From NCBI GenBank assembly GCA_002327525.1, contig DCWG01000035.1, positions 1-47,521 of the forward strand: DNA of 47,521 bases, read 5' to 3'. Source of the stretch: Gammaproteobacteria bacterium UBA2168 (GTDB taxonomy: Bacteria > Pseudomonadota > Gammaproteobacteria > Pseudomonadales > Azotimanducaceae). The notes beneath the pieces are model-generated. The model was not told where the DNA came from and did no database searches. It saw nothing but the letters and a program-made list of their open reading frames with translations. Position numbers and translations under genes: made by a program. Below, piece by piece: positions 1 to 8,718 of the stretch; the first letter of the stretch is position 1, and each line of letters opens with the position of its first letter.

Positions 1-680
1 GACAAGATGCAGGGGAAAGGTCAGCTACCGTACCAGTTCGCCGACTGGCTCACACCTTTCCACCGCGCCGGCCTCAACGTACACATGCACTGCAACCGCA
101 ATTTGACGCAGGATCTCGCCATCGAAACCGTCGAGAAAGTCCTGCGCCAAGACCCATGGCCGGACCACCGCCACACCATCACCCACACCCAGCTCACGAC
201 GCAGGCACAGCTGCGCAAAATGGCGAAACTGGGCCTGCGCGCCAATTTCTTCACCAACCACATCTGGTATGGGGCGATCAGCACTACGACATCACCGTGG
301 GTCTGGAAGGTGTCAACACCCTGGAGCCCTGCGCTTCCGCGCTCCGCGAAGGCGTGCCGTTCTCCATTCACTGCGACGCTGGCGTCACTCCCCTCGGTTC
401 GCCGCACACCATGTGGTGCGCCATGAATCGACTGACGCCAAACGGCCGTGTGCTGGGCGAGACAGAGAAGATCAGTGCCTATGAGGCCCTCCGCGCGGTC
501 ACGATATCGGCGGCATACCAGATGCACATGGACGATGAGATCGGTTCACTCGAAGCAGGCAAGAAGGCCGATTTCGCAATCCTCGAAGAAGATCCACTGA
601 CCGTGAACCCCGTGCGTATTCGCGACATCCAGGTGTGGGGCACCGTGCTGGCGGACATGAAACACCAGGCGAGCGGCTGA
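1..680 (+). pseudogene. Amidohydrolase family 3 (YtcJ-like), 3' part, frameshifted
   Basis: C-terminal part of a metal-dependent amidohydrolase of the YtcJ/AepA type; the 5' end lies outside the window. Upstream of about 270 the coding frame is frame 1 (residues including HMHCNRN and THTQL, histidine-rich strands of the TIM barrel). Downstream it is frame 3 (WGDQHYD, SIHCDAGVTPLGSPH and a closing EAGKKADFAILEEDP typical of the family's C-terminal beta-sandwich). A single base appears missing in the tat-gggg junction at 270-271; one extra T would restore HIWYWGDQH. It is either a real frameshift pseudogene or a sequence error. It ends 3 bases before the CobW gene, suggesting a former shared transcript. 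The family assignment is firm; the substrate is unknown. Confidence 0.8.
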
Positions 681-683
681 CAC

Positions 684-1586
684 ATGATCGACTACACGGT
701 ACTCGGAGGCTATCTCGGGGCGGGCAAAACCACACTGCTCAATCATATCCTGCGCAACAACGACGGGCACCGCATCGCTCTGCTGGTCAACGATTTCGGC
801 GACATCAACATCGACACTCAATTAATCCAATCGCGGGGCGAGAACCAGATCAATCTGGCCAACGGCTGCGTGTGCTGCAGTTTGAGCGACGGTTTCTTCG
901 AGGCTCTCGATACGCTGCAGAACCTCGACCCGCCTCCCACTCACATCATCGTAGAGGCCAGTGGCGTGGCCAACGTCGGTAACCTCTCCCAGTACGGCTA
1001 CGGAAGGGAAATGCGCCTTGCTGCCGTGATTGTGGTCGCGGATGCCGAGACCGTCCGGGAGAAGGCCCACGACAAGTACGTGGCACAGACGGTACGGCGC
1101 CAGCTGGCGGCCGCCGACCTCATCATCCTCAACAAGGTGGATCTTTGCAGCGATGAGCGGCGACCTGTTCTCGAGGCCTGGCTTACTCAGGAGACCGGTG
1201 GCACGCCGGTAATTTCCGCCGTGCGATGCGAGGTACCGCTGTCCATGCTGCTGGCCACGGAGCCTTCAGTGAGAACCCGGCTGCCGGAGCACCAGCACCA
1301 CGAAGCTTTCCGTAGCTGGAGTTTCACCGCAGAGAGAAGCGTGACGAAAGAAGATCTCGAGGCATTCCTGCGCTCCCTCGGTCCCGAGATAATCCGGGCC
1401 AAGGGGCTGTTCGCGCGGACGGGCGGAGGCGTTCTCGAGCTTCAACTGGTCGGACGCCGCAAGGAACTCATCGAACGCGATGGCAATCGCCGTGGATCCT
1501 GCGAGATGGTTGCCATCGGCCGGGCAGAACAGTTGGATCCCGAGCACCTCGACGCGCTGGCCGGTACTCATCTTCGCTCGCATTGA
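684..1586 (+). CDS. CobW/YjiA-family (G3E) metal-chaperone GTPase
   Basis: A 300-residue G3E GTPase, a family that delivers metals such as Zn or Co to client enzymes using GTP. Visible motifs are a Walker A GGYLGAGKTT at residues 8-17, the metal-binding CVCC motif at 62-65 (CXCC hallmark), and NKVD at 150-153 for guanine recognition. A C-terminal CobW_C-like portion follows (about 210-300). The ATG at 684 follows directly on the amidohydrolase stop, so the two were probably cotranscribed; a metal chaperone beside a metallohydrolase makes sense, but that pairing is inference. Its 3' end overlaps the convergent methyltransferase reading frame by 119 bases. Specific metal and client are not readable. 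Confidence 0.9.
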   Translation: MIDYTVLGGYLGAGKTTLLNHILRNNDGHRIALLVNDFGDINIDTQLIQSRGENQINLANGCVCCSLSDGFFEALDTLQNLDPPPTHIIVEASGVANVGNLSQYGYGREMRLAAVIVVADAETVREKAHDKYVAQTVRRQLAAADLIILNKVDLCSDERRPVLEAWLTQETGGTPVISAVRCEVPLSMLLATEPSVRTRLPEHQHHEAFRSWSFTAERSVTKEDLEAFLRSLGPEIIRAKGLFARTGGGVLELQLVGRRKELIERDGNRRGSCEMVAIGRAEQLDPEHLDALAGTHLRSH

Positions 1587-2076
1587 TGAAACCTAAATCG
1601 CCGTCGAGCTTCACATCGGCGAAGTCGATGATCGTCAGCCTTCCTCCTGGTACCAGCACCCTGAGTATCTCTCCTAAGCCCCGGATCTTCAGATCCGCAT
1701 CGAGATGGTGGAACATAAGGCTGCTCACCACTGAATCGAAGCTGCCGCCGGCAAAAGGCAGCGCCTCGATTCCCACTTCGCAGAAGCGAACGTCGACTCC
1801 TCTCGCGTCCGCCTTGGATCGGGCACGGGCAACCATTTCTGGTGAGGGATCGATGCCGGTTACGCTACCCTCCCGGCCCACCGCCGCGGCCGTCTCGATG
1901 GCGAGGGTTCCCATACCGCAGCCGACATCCAGAACACGGTTTCCGGCACAAAACTGTGCCGCGTCGACAATACGCTGTCGAAAGCGGCCTTCTCCACCGA
2001 ACGTCAGCAGATTCAACAGCAGGTCGTAGCTCGCCGCCCAGTGAATTTGATGGCCTGTGTTTTTCAACTCGTCCAT
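1468..2076 (-). CDS. Class I SAM-dependent methyltransferase, C-terminus lost
   Basis: A small-molecule-type methyltransferase starting at ATG 2076 (MDELKNTGHQIHW). Motif I is VLDVGCGMGTLAIE, followed by an acidic GIDPSPEM strand, ALPFAGGSFDSVVSS and MFHHL, and a post-motif VLVPGGRLTIIDF. After this the recognisable family sequence stops: the frame continues as the antisense of the CobW gene until a stop at 1468, so about the last 60 family residues are replaced by unrelated sequence. The frame is also open upstream of 2076 (a GTG lies about 25 codons earlier), so the start is not certain. Divergent from the dehydrogenase operon, with about 118 bases between starts. It may be inactive. Confidence 0.7.
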   Translation of the reverse strand: MDELKNTGHQIHWAASYDLLLNLLTFGGEGRFRQRIVDAAQFCAGNRVLDVGCGMGTLAIETAAAVGREGSVTGIDPSPEMVARARSKADARGVDVRFCEVGIEALPFAGGSFDSVVSSLMFHHLDADLKIRGLGEILRVLVPGGRLTIIDFADVKLDGDLGFINASEDEYRPARRGARDPTVLPGRWQPSRRIHGDCHRVR

Positions 2077-2194
2077 ATCCAAGCTCCGCTTCGAGAATGC
2101 ATCGATCTCATAGTCCGAGCCAGCAGATACTTTTGGATCACGCACCGACAATTCGGTATAAAGGTCTGCTACGCCGCAACAAAGAGAAGGGAGA

Positions 2195-3172
2195 ATGTTC
2201 GTGACTGTCGAACTGACAAACGACGTATTAAAGGACATGCACCGTTGCATGGTACAAATCCGCCGATTCGAGGAGACCGCCGGAAAGCTAATGGAGGATG
2301 GCAAGATCCCCGGAGCCCTGCACCTGTACGTGGGTGAGGAAGCCATCGCCAGCGGCGTTATGGCGCACCTTTCGAAAGAGGACCAGATTACCAGCACCCA
2401 CCGCGGACACGGGCACCTCATCGCAAAGGGCGGTGAATTCGACCGCATGTTTGCCGAACTGTTCGGCAAGGCCACCGGCTACTGCAAGGGCAAAGGCGGA
2501 AGCATGCATATCTCCAACATGGATCTCGGCATGCTCGGGGCCAACGGTATCGTCGGTGGTGGCCCACCCATCGCCACGGGTGCGGCCTTTTCCAACAAAT
2601 TCCGCAAAACCGACAATGTCGCCTGTTGTTTCTTCGGCGATGGCGCCAGCAACGAAGGTTCTCTTCACGAAGCAGCCAACATGGCCGCTCTCTTCAAGCT
2701 GCCGGTCGTATTCGTATGTGAGAACAATGGCTTTGGGGAATACACCTCACAAGCCAACCACCAGGCCATAGTCGATGTCGCCGATCGGGCACAGGGTTAT
2801 GGCATGCCGGGCGTAATCGTCGACGGCATGGATGCCGTGGCGGTTTTCGAGGGTGCGAGGGAAGCCATTGCCCGGGCGCGTGCTGGTGACGGACCCACGC
2901 TGCTCGAATGTAAGACCTATCGCTTCTACGATCACGTCGGCGTGAGGGGCATGGGGCTGAGCTACCGATCGGATGAAGAGGTGGAGTTCTGGAAAAAGCG
3001 CGATCCAATCGACCAGTTCGAGGCCAAGCTGCGCGAACAAAACATCATGGCCGAGGCCGAGATACAAGCCGTGTACGAACAGGTGGCCGCCGAGATCGAG
3101 GCTGCCGTGCAGTTCGCGGAAGAGAGTCCGATGCCGGATCCAAGCACTATCACCGAAGACGTCTACGCCTGA
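2195..3172 (+). CDS. Thiamine-diphosphate dehydrogenase E1 alpha subunit (acetoin/pyruvate type)
   Basis: The alpha subunit of a heterotetrameric E1 that decarboxylates a 2-oxo substrate (or cleaves acetoin) on ThDP and passes the acyl group to the lipoyl arm of E2. The ThDP motif runs from GDG (148-150) to NN (177-178), with GDGASNEGSLHEA between. HRGHGH near 70 and GKGGSMH near 100 are typical of AcoA/PdhA. Length of 325 residues is normal for the AcoA branch. The start is supported by an AAGGGAG ribosome site at about 2185-2191. First gene of a three-gene operon, 8 bases before E1 beta. Substrate (acetoin, pyruvate or branched-chain) cannot be settled from sequence. Confidence 0.9.
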   Translation: MFVTVELTNDVLKDMHRCMVQIRRFEETAGKLMEDGKIPGALHLYVGEEAIASGVMAHLSKEDQITSTHRGHGHLIAKGGEFDRMFAELFGKATGYCKGKGGSMHISNMDLGMLGANGIVGGGPPIATGAAFSNKFRKTDNVACCFFGDGASNEGSLHEAANMAALFKLPVVFVCENNGFGEYTSQANHQAIVDVADRAQGYGMPGVIVDGMDAVAVFEGAREAIARARAGDGPTLLECKTYRFYDHVGVRGMGLSYRSDEEVEFWKKRDPIDQFEAKLREQNIMAEAEIQAVYEQVAAEIEAAVQFAEESPMPDPSTITEDVYA

Positions 3173-3180
3173 GCGGGAGA

Positions 3181-4191
3181 ATGACAATGGCAGATCAGAA
3201 CAACAAACCACGTCAGCTGACGTACGTGATGGCCATCAACGAGGCCATCCGCACCGTGATGCAGGAGCAACCAAACGCCTTCGCTGCGGGAGAGGACATC
3301 GGTGGTGCCGGAGGTGTGTACGGATACTACAATGGCATTCAGGAACAGTTCGGCACTGACCGCGTGTACGACACGCCCATATCCGAAAAGGGCATCGTCG
3401 GCCTCGGTGTCGGCGCCGCCGCCACTGGCTGCCGACCCATACTCGACCTGATGTTCATAGACTTCATGGGCGAGTGCATGGACGAGGTGGCTAATCAACT
3501 TGCCAAGATGCGCTACATGTTCGGCGGCAGCGCCACCCTACCGGTGACATTGTTGACCATGGCTGGCGCTGGCGCCAGTCTCGCCGCCCAACACAGCCAG
3601 AGCTTGGAAGCGTGGCTGTGCCACCTTCCGGGACTGAAGGTGGTGATGGCGGCCACACCAGCAGATGCCAAGGGACTCATCATCGCAGCCGCCCGAGACG
3701 ACAATCCAGTGATCGTGATAATGATGAAGACCCTGCTGGCGCTGAACGGCGAGGTTCCAGAGGACAGCTACGCCACTCCCATCGGCAAGGCCAACATCGT
3801 CAGACCGGGTGAGAACTACACCATCGTCACCTGGGGCCGGATGGTGCACGAAGCGATAACCGCCGCGGAGCAGTTAGCGCGATCCGGCCTCGATGCCGAG
3901 GTAATCGACGCCCGCTCCTTACAGCCGTTTGATACCGAAACGGTGATCGCATCGGTACGAAAGACACATCGCGCGATGGTCGCTCATGAGGCCGTACGCT
4001 ATGGCGGTCTAGGTGGAGAAGTAGCAGCACAGATACAGGAACTGGCATTCGACGATCTCGACGCACCGGTCGCACGCGTCGGTGCCCCTTTCGCTCCGGT
4101 ACCCTTCTCCCCGGTACTGGAAAGTGCCTACGTACCGAACGCTGAAACCATCGTGGCGGAGGTGAGAAGTCAGCTTCGTATCGAGGGCTAA
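3181..4191 (+). CDS. Thiamine-diphosphate dehydrogenase E1 beta subunit
   Basis: The 336-residue partner of E1 alpha (AcoB/PdhB-like transketolase fold). Visible are LTYVMAINEAIRTVM, GEDIGGAGGVYG, the ThDP-contacting DTPISEKGIVGLGVGAAATG, and a C-terminal transketolase domain with VTWGRMVHEA and VIDARSLQPFDTET. ATG at 3181 follows GCGGGAGA; a second ATG two codons later is an alternative. It lies 8 bases after E1 alpha and 6 bases before E2, so expression is surely coordinated. The acidic EDIGG motif and following glycines fit the AcoB branch slightly better than classical PdhB; that preference is a weak inference. Confidence 0.92.
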   Translation: MTMADQNNKPRQLTYVMAINEAIRTVMQEQPNAFAAGEDIGGAGGVYGYYNGIQEQFGTDRVYDTPISEKGIVGLGVGAAATGCRPILDLMFIDFMGECMDEVANQLAKMRYMFGGSATLPVTLLTMAGAGASLAAQHSQSLEAWLCHLPGLKVVMAATPADAKGLIIAAARDDNPVIVIMMKTLLALNGEVPEDSYATPIGKANIVRPGENYTIVTWGRMVHEAITAAEQLARSGLDAEVIDARSLQPFDTETVIASVRKTHRAMVAHEAVRYGGLGGEVAAQIQELAFDDLDAPVARVGAPFAPVPFSPVLESAYVPNAETIVAEVRSQLRIEG

Positions 4192-4197
4192 CGAGCC

Positions 4198-5559
4198 ATG
4201 CCAACTGAGGTATATCTGGTCAAGGTCGGCATGAATATGACCGAGGGCATCGTCGAGGAATGGTGCGTGGCCGATGGCGGTCATGTGGAACTCGGGGAAC
4301 TCTTGTACCGGCTCGAAACCGAAAAAGTCAATCTCGATGTGGACGCGGAAGCCACCGGCACCGTCAAGCACATCGTCGCCGAGGGTGTCGCCATGAAACC
4401 CGGGGACATCGTCGGGTACATATTCGCCGACGGCGAGACCATTCCGGCGGACGTGGCCGCACACACCCGTCCACCGCCTTCCGCGTCTCCTCAGGCGGCA
4501 GCTCAGCCTACGGCCACGTCCGTTGCGCCAGCGAGCGGCGACGGACAACGCATACCATCCTCGCCTGCCGCACGCAAAATGGCCGGCGAGCTTGGCATAG
4601 ACATGACCACTCTGCTCGGTTCCGGTCCTGGTGGGCGTATCATCGAAACCGACGTCGCTGCCGCGGCTGCAGCAGCCGCACCCGCCACCCCCTCTTCCCC
4701 TTCTCGCGCAGCCTCTCCCGCAGCAAAGAAACTCGCGCGTGAAAGCGGTATCGATCTGGCTGGCGTGCAGGGTACAGGCCCCGGCGGACGTATCACGCTG
4801 GACGACGTAAAAGAACACGCACGCGCACCTGCCTCGCCTGCCGCGCCGGTGACGTCTCCGGACCCGCCACGAGAAGACACCATCGTGCCAATCAAGGGCA
4901 TGCGCCGCACCATCGCCGCGCGGATGCACGACTCGCTCATGACAATGGCCCAGTTGACCATGGACATGGACGTGAACATGGACGACGCTGTCAAACTGCG
5001 TGGTCAGCTGGTGGCGAAATGGGCCGATATCGGAGTACGCCCTACTTACACCGACCTGGTCATCCACGCGGCAGCCAAGGCGCTTGCACAACACCCGGCC
5101 ATGAATGCCGTATTCGGCGAGAGCGAAATTATCCGGCTGGGAGAAATCAACGTGGGCATGGCGGTTGCCTTGCCCGAAGGTCTTATCGTGCCCGTGATCC
5201 GCAATGCCGATCAAATGGGGCTTCGCGAACTGGCGACAGAGTCTAGCCGGTTGGCCACCGCGGTACGCGACAACAGCCTATCACCCGACGAGCTGATGGA
5301 CGCTACGTTCACCGTTACAGCGCTGGGTATGTTTGGTGTCGATTCGTTCACGCCCATCATCAACCCACCTCAGGCCGGGATCCTTGGCGTCAATCGCATT
5401 CGCGATGACCTACGATGGGCGAGTGACACCCCAGTGAAAACCCAGGTGATGCGTCTGTCGTTGACATGGGATCATCGGGTGCTCGACGGCGCACCGGCAG
5501 CCGAGTTTCTCGGCGCGGTGCGGGATCTGCTCGAAGCGCCGTTCAGACTGCTTGTGTAG
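4198..5559 (+). CDS. Dihydrolipoamide acyltransferase (E2) with two E1/E3-binding domains
   Basis: The 453-residue core of the 2-oxoacid dehydrogenase complex. An N-terminal lipoyl domain (1-78) carries the lipoyl lysine K43 in LETEKVNLDV. An Ala/Pro linker is followed by two successive peripheral-subunit-binding domains, about 120-155 (SPAARKMAGELGID, GSGPGGRI) and 172-208 (SPAAKKLARESGID, GTGPGGRI). The catalytic domain (about 225-453) ends with the active-site DHRVLDG at 425-431. Most E2 proteins have one binding domain; the two here are similar but not identical, so an old duplication is likely. No E3 gene follows, so a lipoamide dehydrogenase must be supplied from elsewhere. Confidence 0.92.
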   Translation: MPTEVYLVKVGMNMTEGIVEEWCVADGGHVELGELLYRLETEKVNLDVDAEATGTVKHIVAEGVAMKPGDIVGYIFADGETIPADVAAHTRPPPSASPQAAAQPTATSVAPASGDGQRIPSSPAARKMAGELGIDMTTLLGSGPGGRIIETDVAAAAAAAAPATPSSPSRAASPAAKKLARESGIDLAGVQGTGPGGRITLDDVKEHARAPASPAAPVTSPDPPREDTIVPIKGMRRTIAARMHDSLMTMAQLTMDMDVNMDDAVKLRGQLVAKWADIGVRPTYTDLVIHAAAKALAQHPAMNAVFGESEIIRLGEINVGMAVALPEGLIVPVIRNADQMGLRELATESSRLATAVRDNSLSPDELMDATFTVTALGMFGVDSFTPIINPPQAGILGVNRIRDDLRWASDTPVKTQVMRLSLTWDHRVLDGAPAAEFLGAVRDLLEAPFRLLV

Positions 5560-5765
5560 ATGAGAACACCGGGTTCCCGGCTCCAATGAGCGGGTCGGCT
5601 GGGCACTCGACAACCTGGAGTAGAGCTTCATGGCTCAGGTATTGCTTTTCAGCGTGATCGCCGTCCTGCTGGTTTCTGTTTCATCTCAACTCCTCTGGTT
5701 AGGATGAACAAAAACGCTCACTTAAACTAGAACTATATCTGTCCCATAGGCGCTGACGTCAGGCA

Positions 5766-7004
5766 CTAAACCCGATCCAGTACCGGCAAAAGGTATTTAA
5801 TGAACTCCTTGGGATTCTCTGACATGGGAAAATGGCCCACTCCTTTCATTTCTGCCCATGTGGAACCTGGAATGGCCTCGTGCGCCTCCCGGCCCATGGC
5901 TGTCGTCGCGCTCCAGTCGTATTCACCCGAAAGTATATGTACCGCGCACCGACCGGTGTCGATGCTCGCGGCGGCATTGCGCAGGTCGAAATCCTGCACG
6001 TAGTAGTACAAATCGCCAATGAAGGCCGGTGGCCAGCCGCTCGCATAGACGAAGCCCGTCTCCTTACGCAGCGCCTTGGGTGAGTTAGGACTCATGAGTC
6101 CCTCCATGGCGCGCGCCTTGTATTCATTACTCACCTGTGGGTGCCACAACTCCTGCATCGCCTCGAGGCTGCCTTCCACCTTGAGCGCTCCCTCCACCGA
6201 GATTACCGCCCGAAACACGTCCGGGTGACGAAATGCCAGATCGAGCGCAAGCAGCCCGCCGACGGAACACCCCATGAACACCGGATCCTCCAGAGCGAGC
6301 GCCTGGGTCAGTCTCAGCGGGATCGAGCGCAGAAACTCGCCTTTCAGATCGTAACGCTGCGCCCACCAGTCCTTGCCGACCGGTGGGATGGACTTTCCGT
6401 GAAAAGGCAGATCGTACGCGATGAGGCGAAAGCGGCTGGTGATTTCGGGTACTTCGAACAGGTGCCGCCACTGACTCCCGTGACACCCTGCTGTGTGCTG
6501 CATCAGCAAGGGAATACCCTCACCCGCTTCTTCAAAGTAGATGCGGTGATCGTGACCATCGAGATCTAAGTGCACGTACCGACCGATTGGAGCATCAAAC
6601 TGCTTTGTCGTGACCCCCGCCAACGGCGCACCCTCTCCATCACCGCTGCGCAGCAGTTCGATGGCGCGCATCGCCGCGGCGTAGTACTGCGCATGGGTCA
6701 GCGCATCGCCGCTGCGCTCCAGTCCCTGTGCGAGTGAGATATTGGCCATCGTATCGTTGAAGTATGGCGGCGGTATCTCACGAAGGATCTTCTCCCACAC
6801 GGATTCCTCCGCGGAAAAGCCGATGAGCTGCGCGTCATCCGCCGTTTTTCCGGCCTTCACCCGACCGTCTTCGAGTTGCAGCGCAATCGAGCGTTCTCCA
6901 ACGGTGAGTTGCAGCCCCCCGTTCCAGTGACGGGCCGCCAACTGGAATTCCCCGTCACCGGCGCAGGCACTCGCCCAGGCCTCTTCGTCTGGCAATGTAT
7001 GCAT
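5766..7004 (-). CDS. Alpha/beta hydrolase with N-terminal SCP2-like extension
   Basis: A 412-residue hydrolase with an alpha/beta fold from about residue 135. Visible are the nucleophile elbow GCSVGG (Ser about 247), a likely catalytic Asp in SGEYDWS and His in GVGHFPMSE near the C-terminus, and an oxyanion region around QHTAGCHGS. The first 110 residues are extra and resemble a sterol-carrier-protein-2-like domain (RHWNGGLQLTV, ALQLEDGRVKAG); that resemblance is tentative. GAGGG at 7013-7017 sits 8 bases from the ATG at 7004 but only 2 from the in-frame ATG at 7010, so 7004 is preferred. Divergent from the SDR gene. Substrate unknown; an ester or ring-cleavage product is plausible. Confidence 0.82.
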   Translation of the reverse strand: MHTLPDEEAWASACAGDGEFQLAARHWNGGLQLTVGERSIALQLEDGRVKAGKTADDAQLIGFSAEESVWEKILREIPPPYFNDTMANISLAQGLERSGDALTHAQYYAAAMRAIELLRSGDGEGAPLAGVTTKQFDAPIGRYVHLDLDGHDHRIYFEEAGEGIPLLMQHTAGCHGSQWRHLFEVPEITSRFRLIAYDLPFHGKSIPPVGKDWWAQRYDLKGEFLRSIPLRLTQALALEDPVFMGCSVGGLLALDLAFRHPDVFRAVISVEGALKVEGSLEAMQELWHPQVSNEYKARAMEGLMSPNSPKALRKETGFVYASGWPPAFIGDLYYYVQDFDLRNAAASIDTGRCAVHILSGEYDWSATTAMGREAHEAIPGSTWAEMKGVGHFPMSENPKEFIKYLLPVLDRV

Positions 7005-7113
7005 GTTCATGACCCTCGCTTTCCCGCCAATGTACACCAGCACCCTACATGAGCGTCAAAGTCGCACATCGCGAATGGTTCCGTTAGCCTGACCGATTCC
7101 CTCGGCGAAGAGA

Positions 7114-7980
7114 ATGCCCATGACCCCTCACCCAGCACTGACCGTGGGCCGCACGGCCGTCATCACCGGTGCAGCAGACGGAATCGGATTGGCAGCGGCC
7201 AAACGATTCGCGGCGCTCGGTCTCAACGTCTGCATAGCAGACGTAGATGAAACCCGGCTCGCTGCCGCGGAGACCGAGGTGTGCGCCGAAGCCGACGATG
7301 ACCAGGGCGTACTCGCCGTCAGCACGGACGTCAGTCAGCTGGATCAGGTGCAGCGTCTCAGACAGGCAGTGCTGGAGGCTTTCGGCGACATCGCGGTTCT
7401 CATGAATAACGCCGGTACGGGTTCCGGCGGTGGCCCCTGGAGCAACTACGAAGGGTGGCGGCAGGTGCTCGATGCAAATCTGTGGGGCGTGATCAACGGC
7501 GTGCACACGTTCGCCGAAACCATGATCGCGCAGAATCGCCCCTGCGCCATCGTTAATACGGGTTCCAAGCAGGGCATCACCAATCCACCCGGCGATACCG
7601 CCTATAACGTCAGCAAGGCGGGTATTCGCACGCTGACCGAGAGTCTTGCCCACCAGTTGCGTGAGCTGGAAGGCTGCCAGGTAAGTGCGCACCTGCTGGT
7701 ACCGGGTTTCACCTATACCGGCCTCATCCGCCGCCACATCAAGGATAAGCCTCTCGCCGCATGGTTGCCGGAGCAGGTAGCTGAGGAGTTGCTGAACGCC
7801 ATGGCGCGTGGCGAGTTCTACATCATCTGTCCAGACAACGACGTCACCAGAGAGATGGACAATCGCAGGATCCAGTGGAACACCGACGACATCATCCGCA
7901 ACCGTCCGGCGCTGTCACGCTGGCACCCGGAGTTCAGAGAAGCATTCGAGGCGTTCGCCCGCGGAGAGCGGTCGTCGTGA
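7114..7980 (+). CDS. Short-chain dehydrogenase/reductase
   Basis: A 288-residue NAD(P)-dependent SDR. Cofactor motif TGAADGIG, NNAG at the beta-4 strand, and the catalytic set Ser (NTGSKQG), Tyr and Lys (YNVSK). An Asp in IADVDE after beta-2 suggests NAD(H) preference, which is inference. The C-terminal 60 residues (after KDKPLAAWLPEQ) are longer than the minimal SDR and match a subgroup often found in Proteobacteria beside hydrolases. ATG 7114 follows GAAGAGA; a second ATG at 7120 is possible. The stop overlaps the start of the next small ORF (GTGA), implying coupled translation. Confidence 0.88.
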   Translation: MPMTPHPALTVGRTAVITGAADGIGLAAAKRFAALGLNVCIADVDETRLAAAETEVCAEADDDQGVLAVSTDVSQLDQVQRLRQAVLEAFGDIAVLMNNAGTGSGGGPWSNYEGWRQVLDANLWGVINGVHTFAETMIAQNRPCAIVNTGSKQGITNPPGDTAYNVSKAGIRTLTESLAHQLRELEGCQVSAHLLVPGFTYTGLIRRHIKDKPLAAWLPEQVAEELLNAMARGEFYIICPDNDVTREMDNRRIQWNTDDIIRNRPALSRWHPEFREAFEAFARGERSS

Positions 7981-8231
7981 CCTCGAGCACTGACCACTCC
8001 CAGGAAGACGTGCGCGTCTCCATTCTATGGAAAGCCTTCTGCTTCGCACACGCAGCCGAGCAGGAAGCCTACCTGAAGGGAACGGACAACCTCACACCAC
8101 GGCGCATCGTCGAGATCTTCCAGAGCGATCTGCGTCACCGCGGAGTGCGCATCAATCCGCCCGAGGATCTCGATGGCACTCATACCTGGGTCCGCGAGGT
8201 TATGGATATATACACCCCGCAGGGAGCATAG
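7977..8231 (+). CDS. Small protein of unknown function coupled to the SDR
   Basis: An 84-residue reading frame starting at a GTG that overlaps the SDR stop (GTGA at 7977-7980). It contains ILWKAFCFAHAAEQEAYL, RRIVEIFQSDLRHRGV and a C-terminal WVREVMDIYTP. I do not recognise a family. The 4-base overlap, the amphipathic helical look and coding-like composition support a real gene whose translation is coupled to the SDR. No signal peptide or membrane segment. It might be an accessory subunit of the SDR, but there is no direct evidence. Confidence 0.55.
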   Translation: MTSSTDHSQEDVRVSILWKAFCFAHAAEQEAYLKGTDNLTPRRIVEIFQSDLRHRGVRINPPEDLDGTHTWVREVMDIYTPQGA

Positions 8232-8447
8232 ACCGGCTCATCTCTACGGTTCGATTCGACACTTACGTGATTTCGTTGCTTCTTTGTTTGGGTTTCCCCT
8301 GGGGCTTTCAGGACCGCGTCTTCCGGGCTGGCTGTTCCAGCAAATCCCGGCAGGGCCTGCCGGGTACCGGAGAGACGGGGTGACAAGAAGCCTCTGACTA
8401 GGTGTCCTGATCCATAAATACGATGACCTCTGCGTGCCGGAGCGGCG

Positions 8448-8539
8448 CCTGGACAAGGCAGCGTCACGCCGGTGTGGCACTCCCCACAGCAGGTGGCCCC
8501 AACACCGGCCAGTTACGGCTCCGGCGCGCCTTGTCCTGG
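8448..8539. repeat. Nested imperfect inverted repeat
   Basis: Outer arms CCTGGACAAGGC (8448-8459) and GCCTTGTCCTGG (8528-8539) pair at 11 of 12 positions. Inner arms GCCGGTGT (8468-8475) and ACACCGGC (8502-8509) are perfect complements. Together they could fold into one long stem-loop with internal loops of 8 and 18 bases. There are no integron-type core sites or transposase nearby. It could be a small RNA, a folded intergenic repeat or chance. Confidence 0.4.
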
Positions 8540-8681
8540 AACCGCAGCAAGGCTCAGACGTCGCCGTATTTCCGAAACAAGGCACTAAGACAAAAACACC
8601 CCAAACGAAACCACTTCGTTTCGCTTGAGGCCTCTTGAGGTCGTGCCGCGGACGATCTACCAACCGCACCCCTAATGCAGG

Positions 8682-8710
8682 AGACCGGGAGCGCTATCCG
8701 CTCTCGGTCT
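8682..8710 (-). terminator. Hairpin after porin gene
   Basis: Arms AGACCGGGAGCG (8682-8693) and CGCTCTCGGTCT (8699-8710) pair at 11 of 12 positions around a 5-base loop, 8 bases past the porin stop. No clear T-run follows on the minus strand, so it is a transcription-end or mRNA 3'-stabilising hairpin rather than a classical intrinsic terminator. Confidence 0.5.
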
Positions 8711-8718
8711 TGCGCGAA

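Larger units (their letters stand above)
8232..8718. other. Noncoding stretch between small ORF and porin gene
   Basis: A 487-base region with no convincing gene; open frames here show no family resemblance. It contains a perfect 9-base palindromic pair around 8346-8364 (CCCGGCAGG, one base, CCTGCCGGG), a nested inverted repeat at 8448-8539, a small hairpin near 8608-8625 (CGAAAC/GTTTCG), and the porin terminator at 8682-8710. The density of inverted repeats is unusual for the window. Confidence 0.5.

Noticed and set aside
4009..5214. Minus-strand ORF opposite E1 beta and E2
   Set aside because: Histidine- and arginine-rich antisense artefact of the dehydrogenase genes.
8448..8539. Integron attC site
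   Set aside because: No recognisable core sites, integrase or cassette-like genes nearby.
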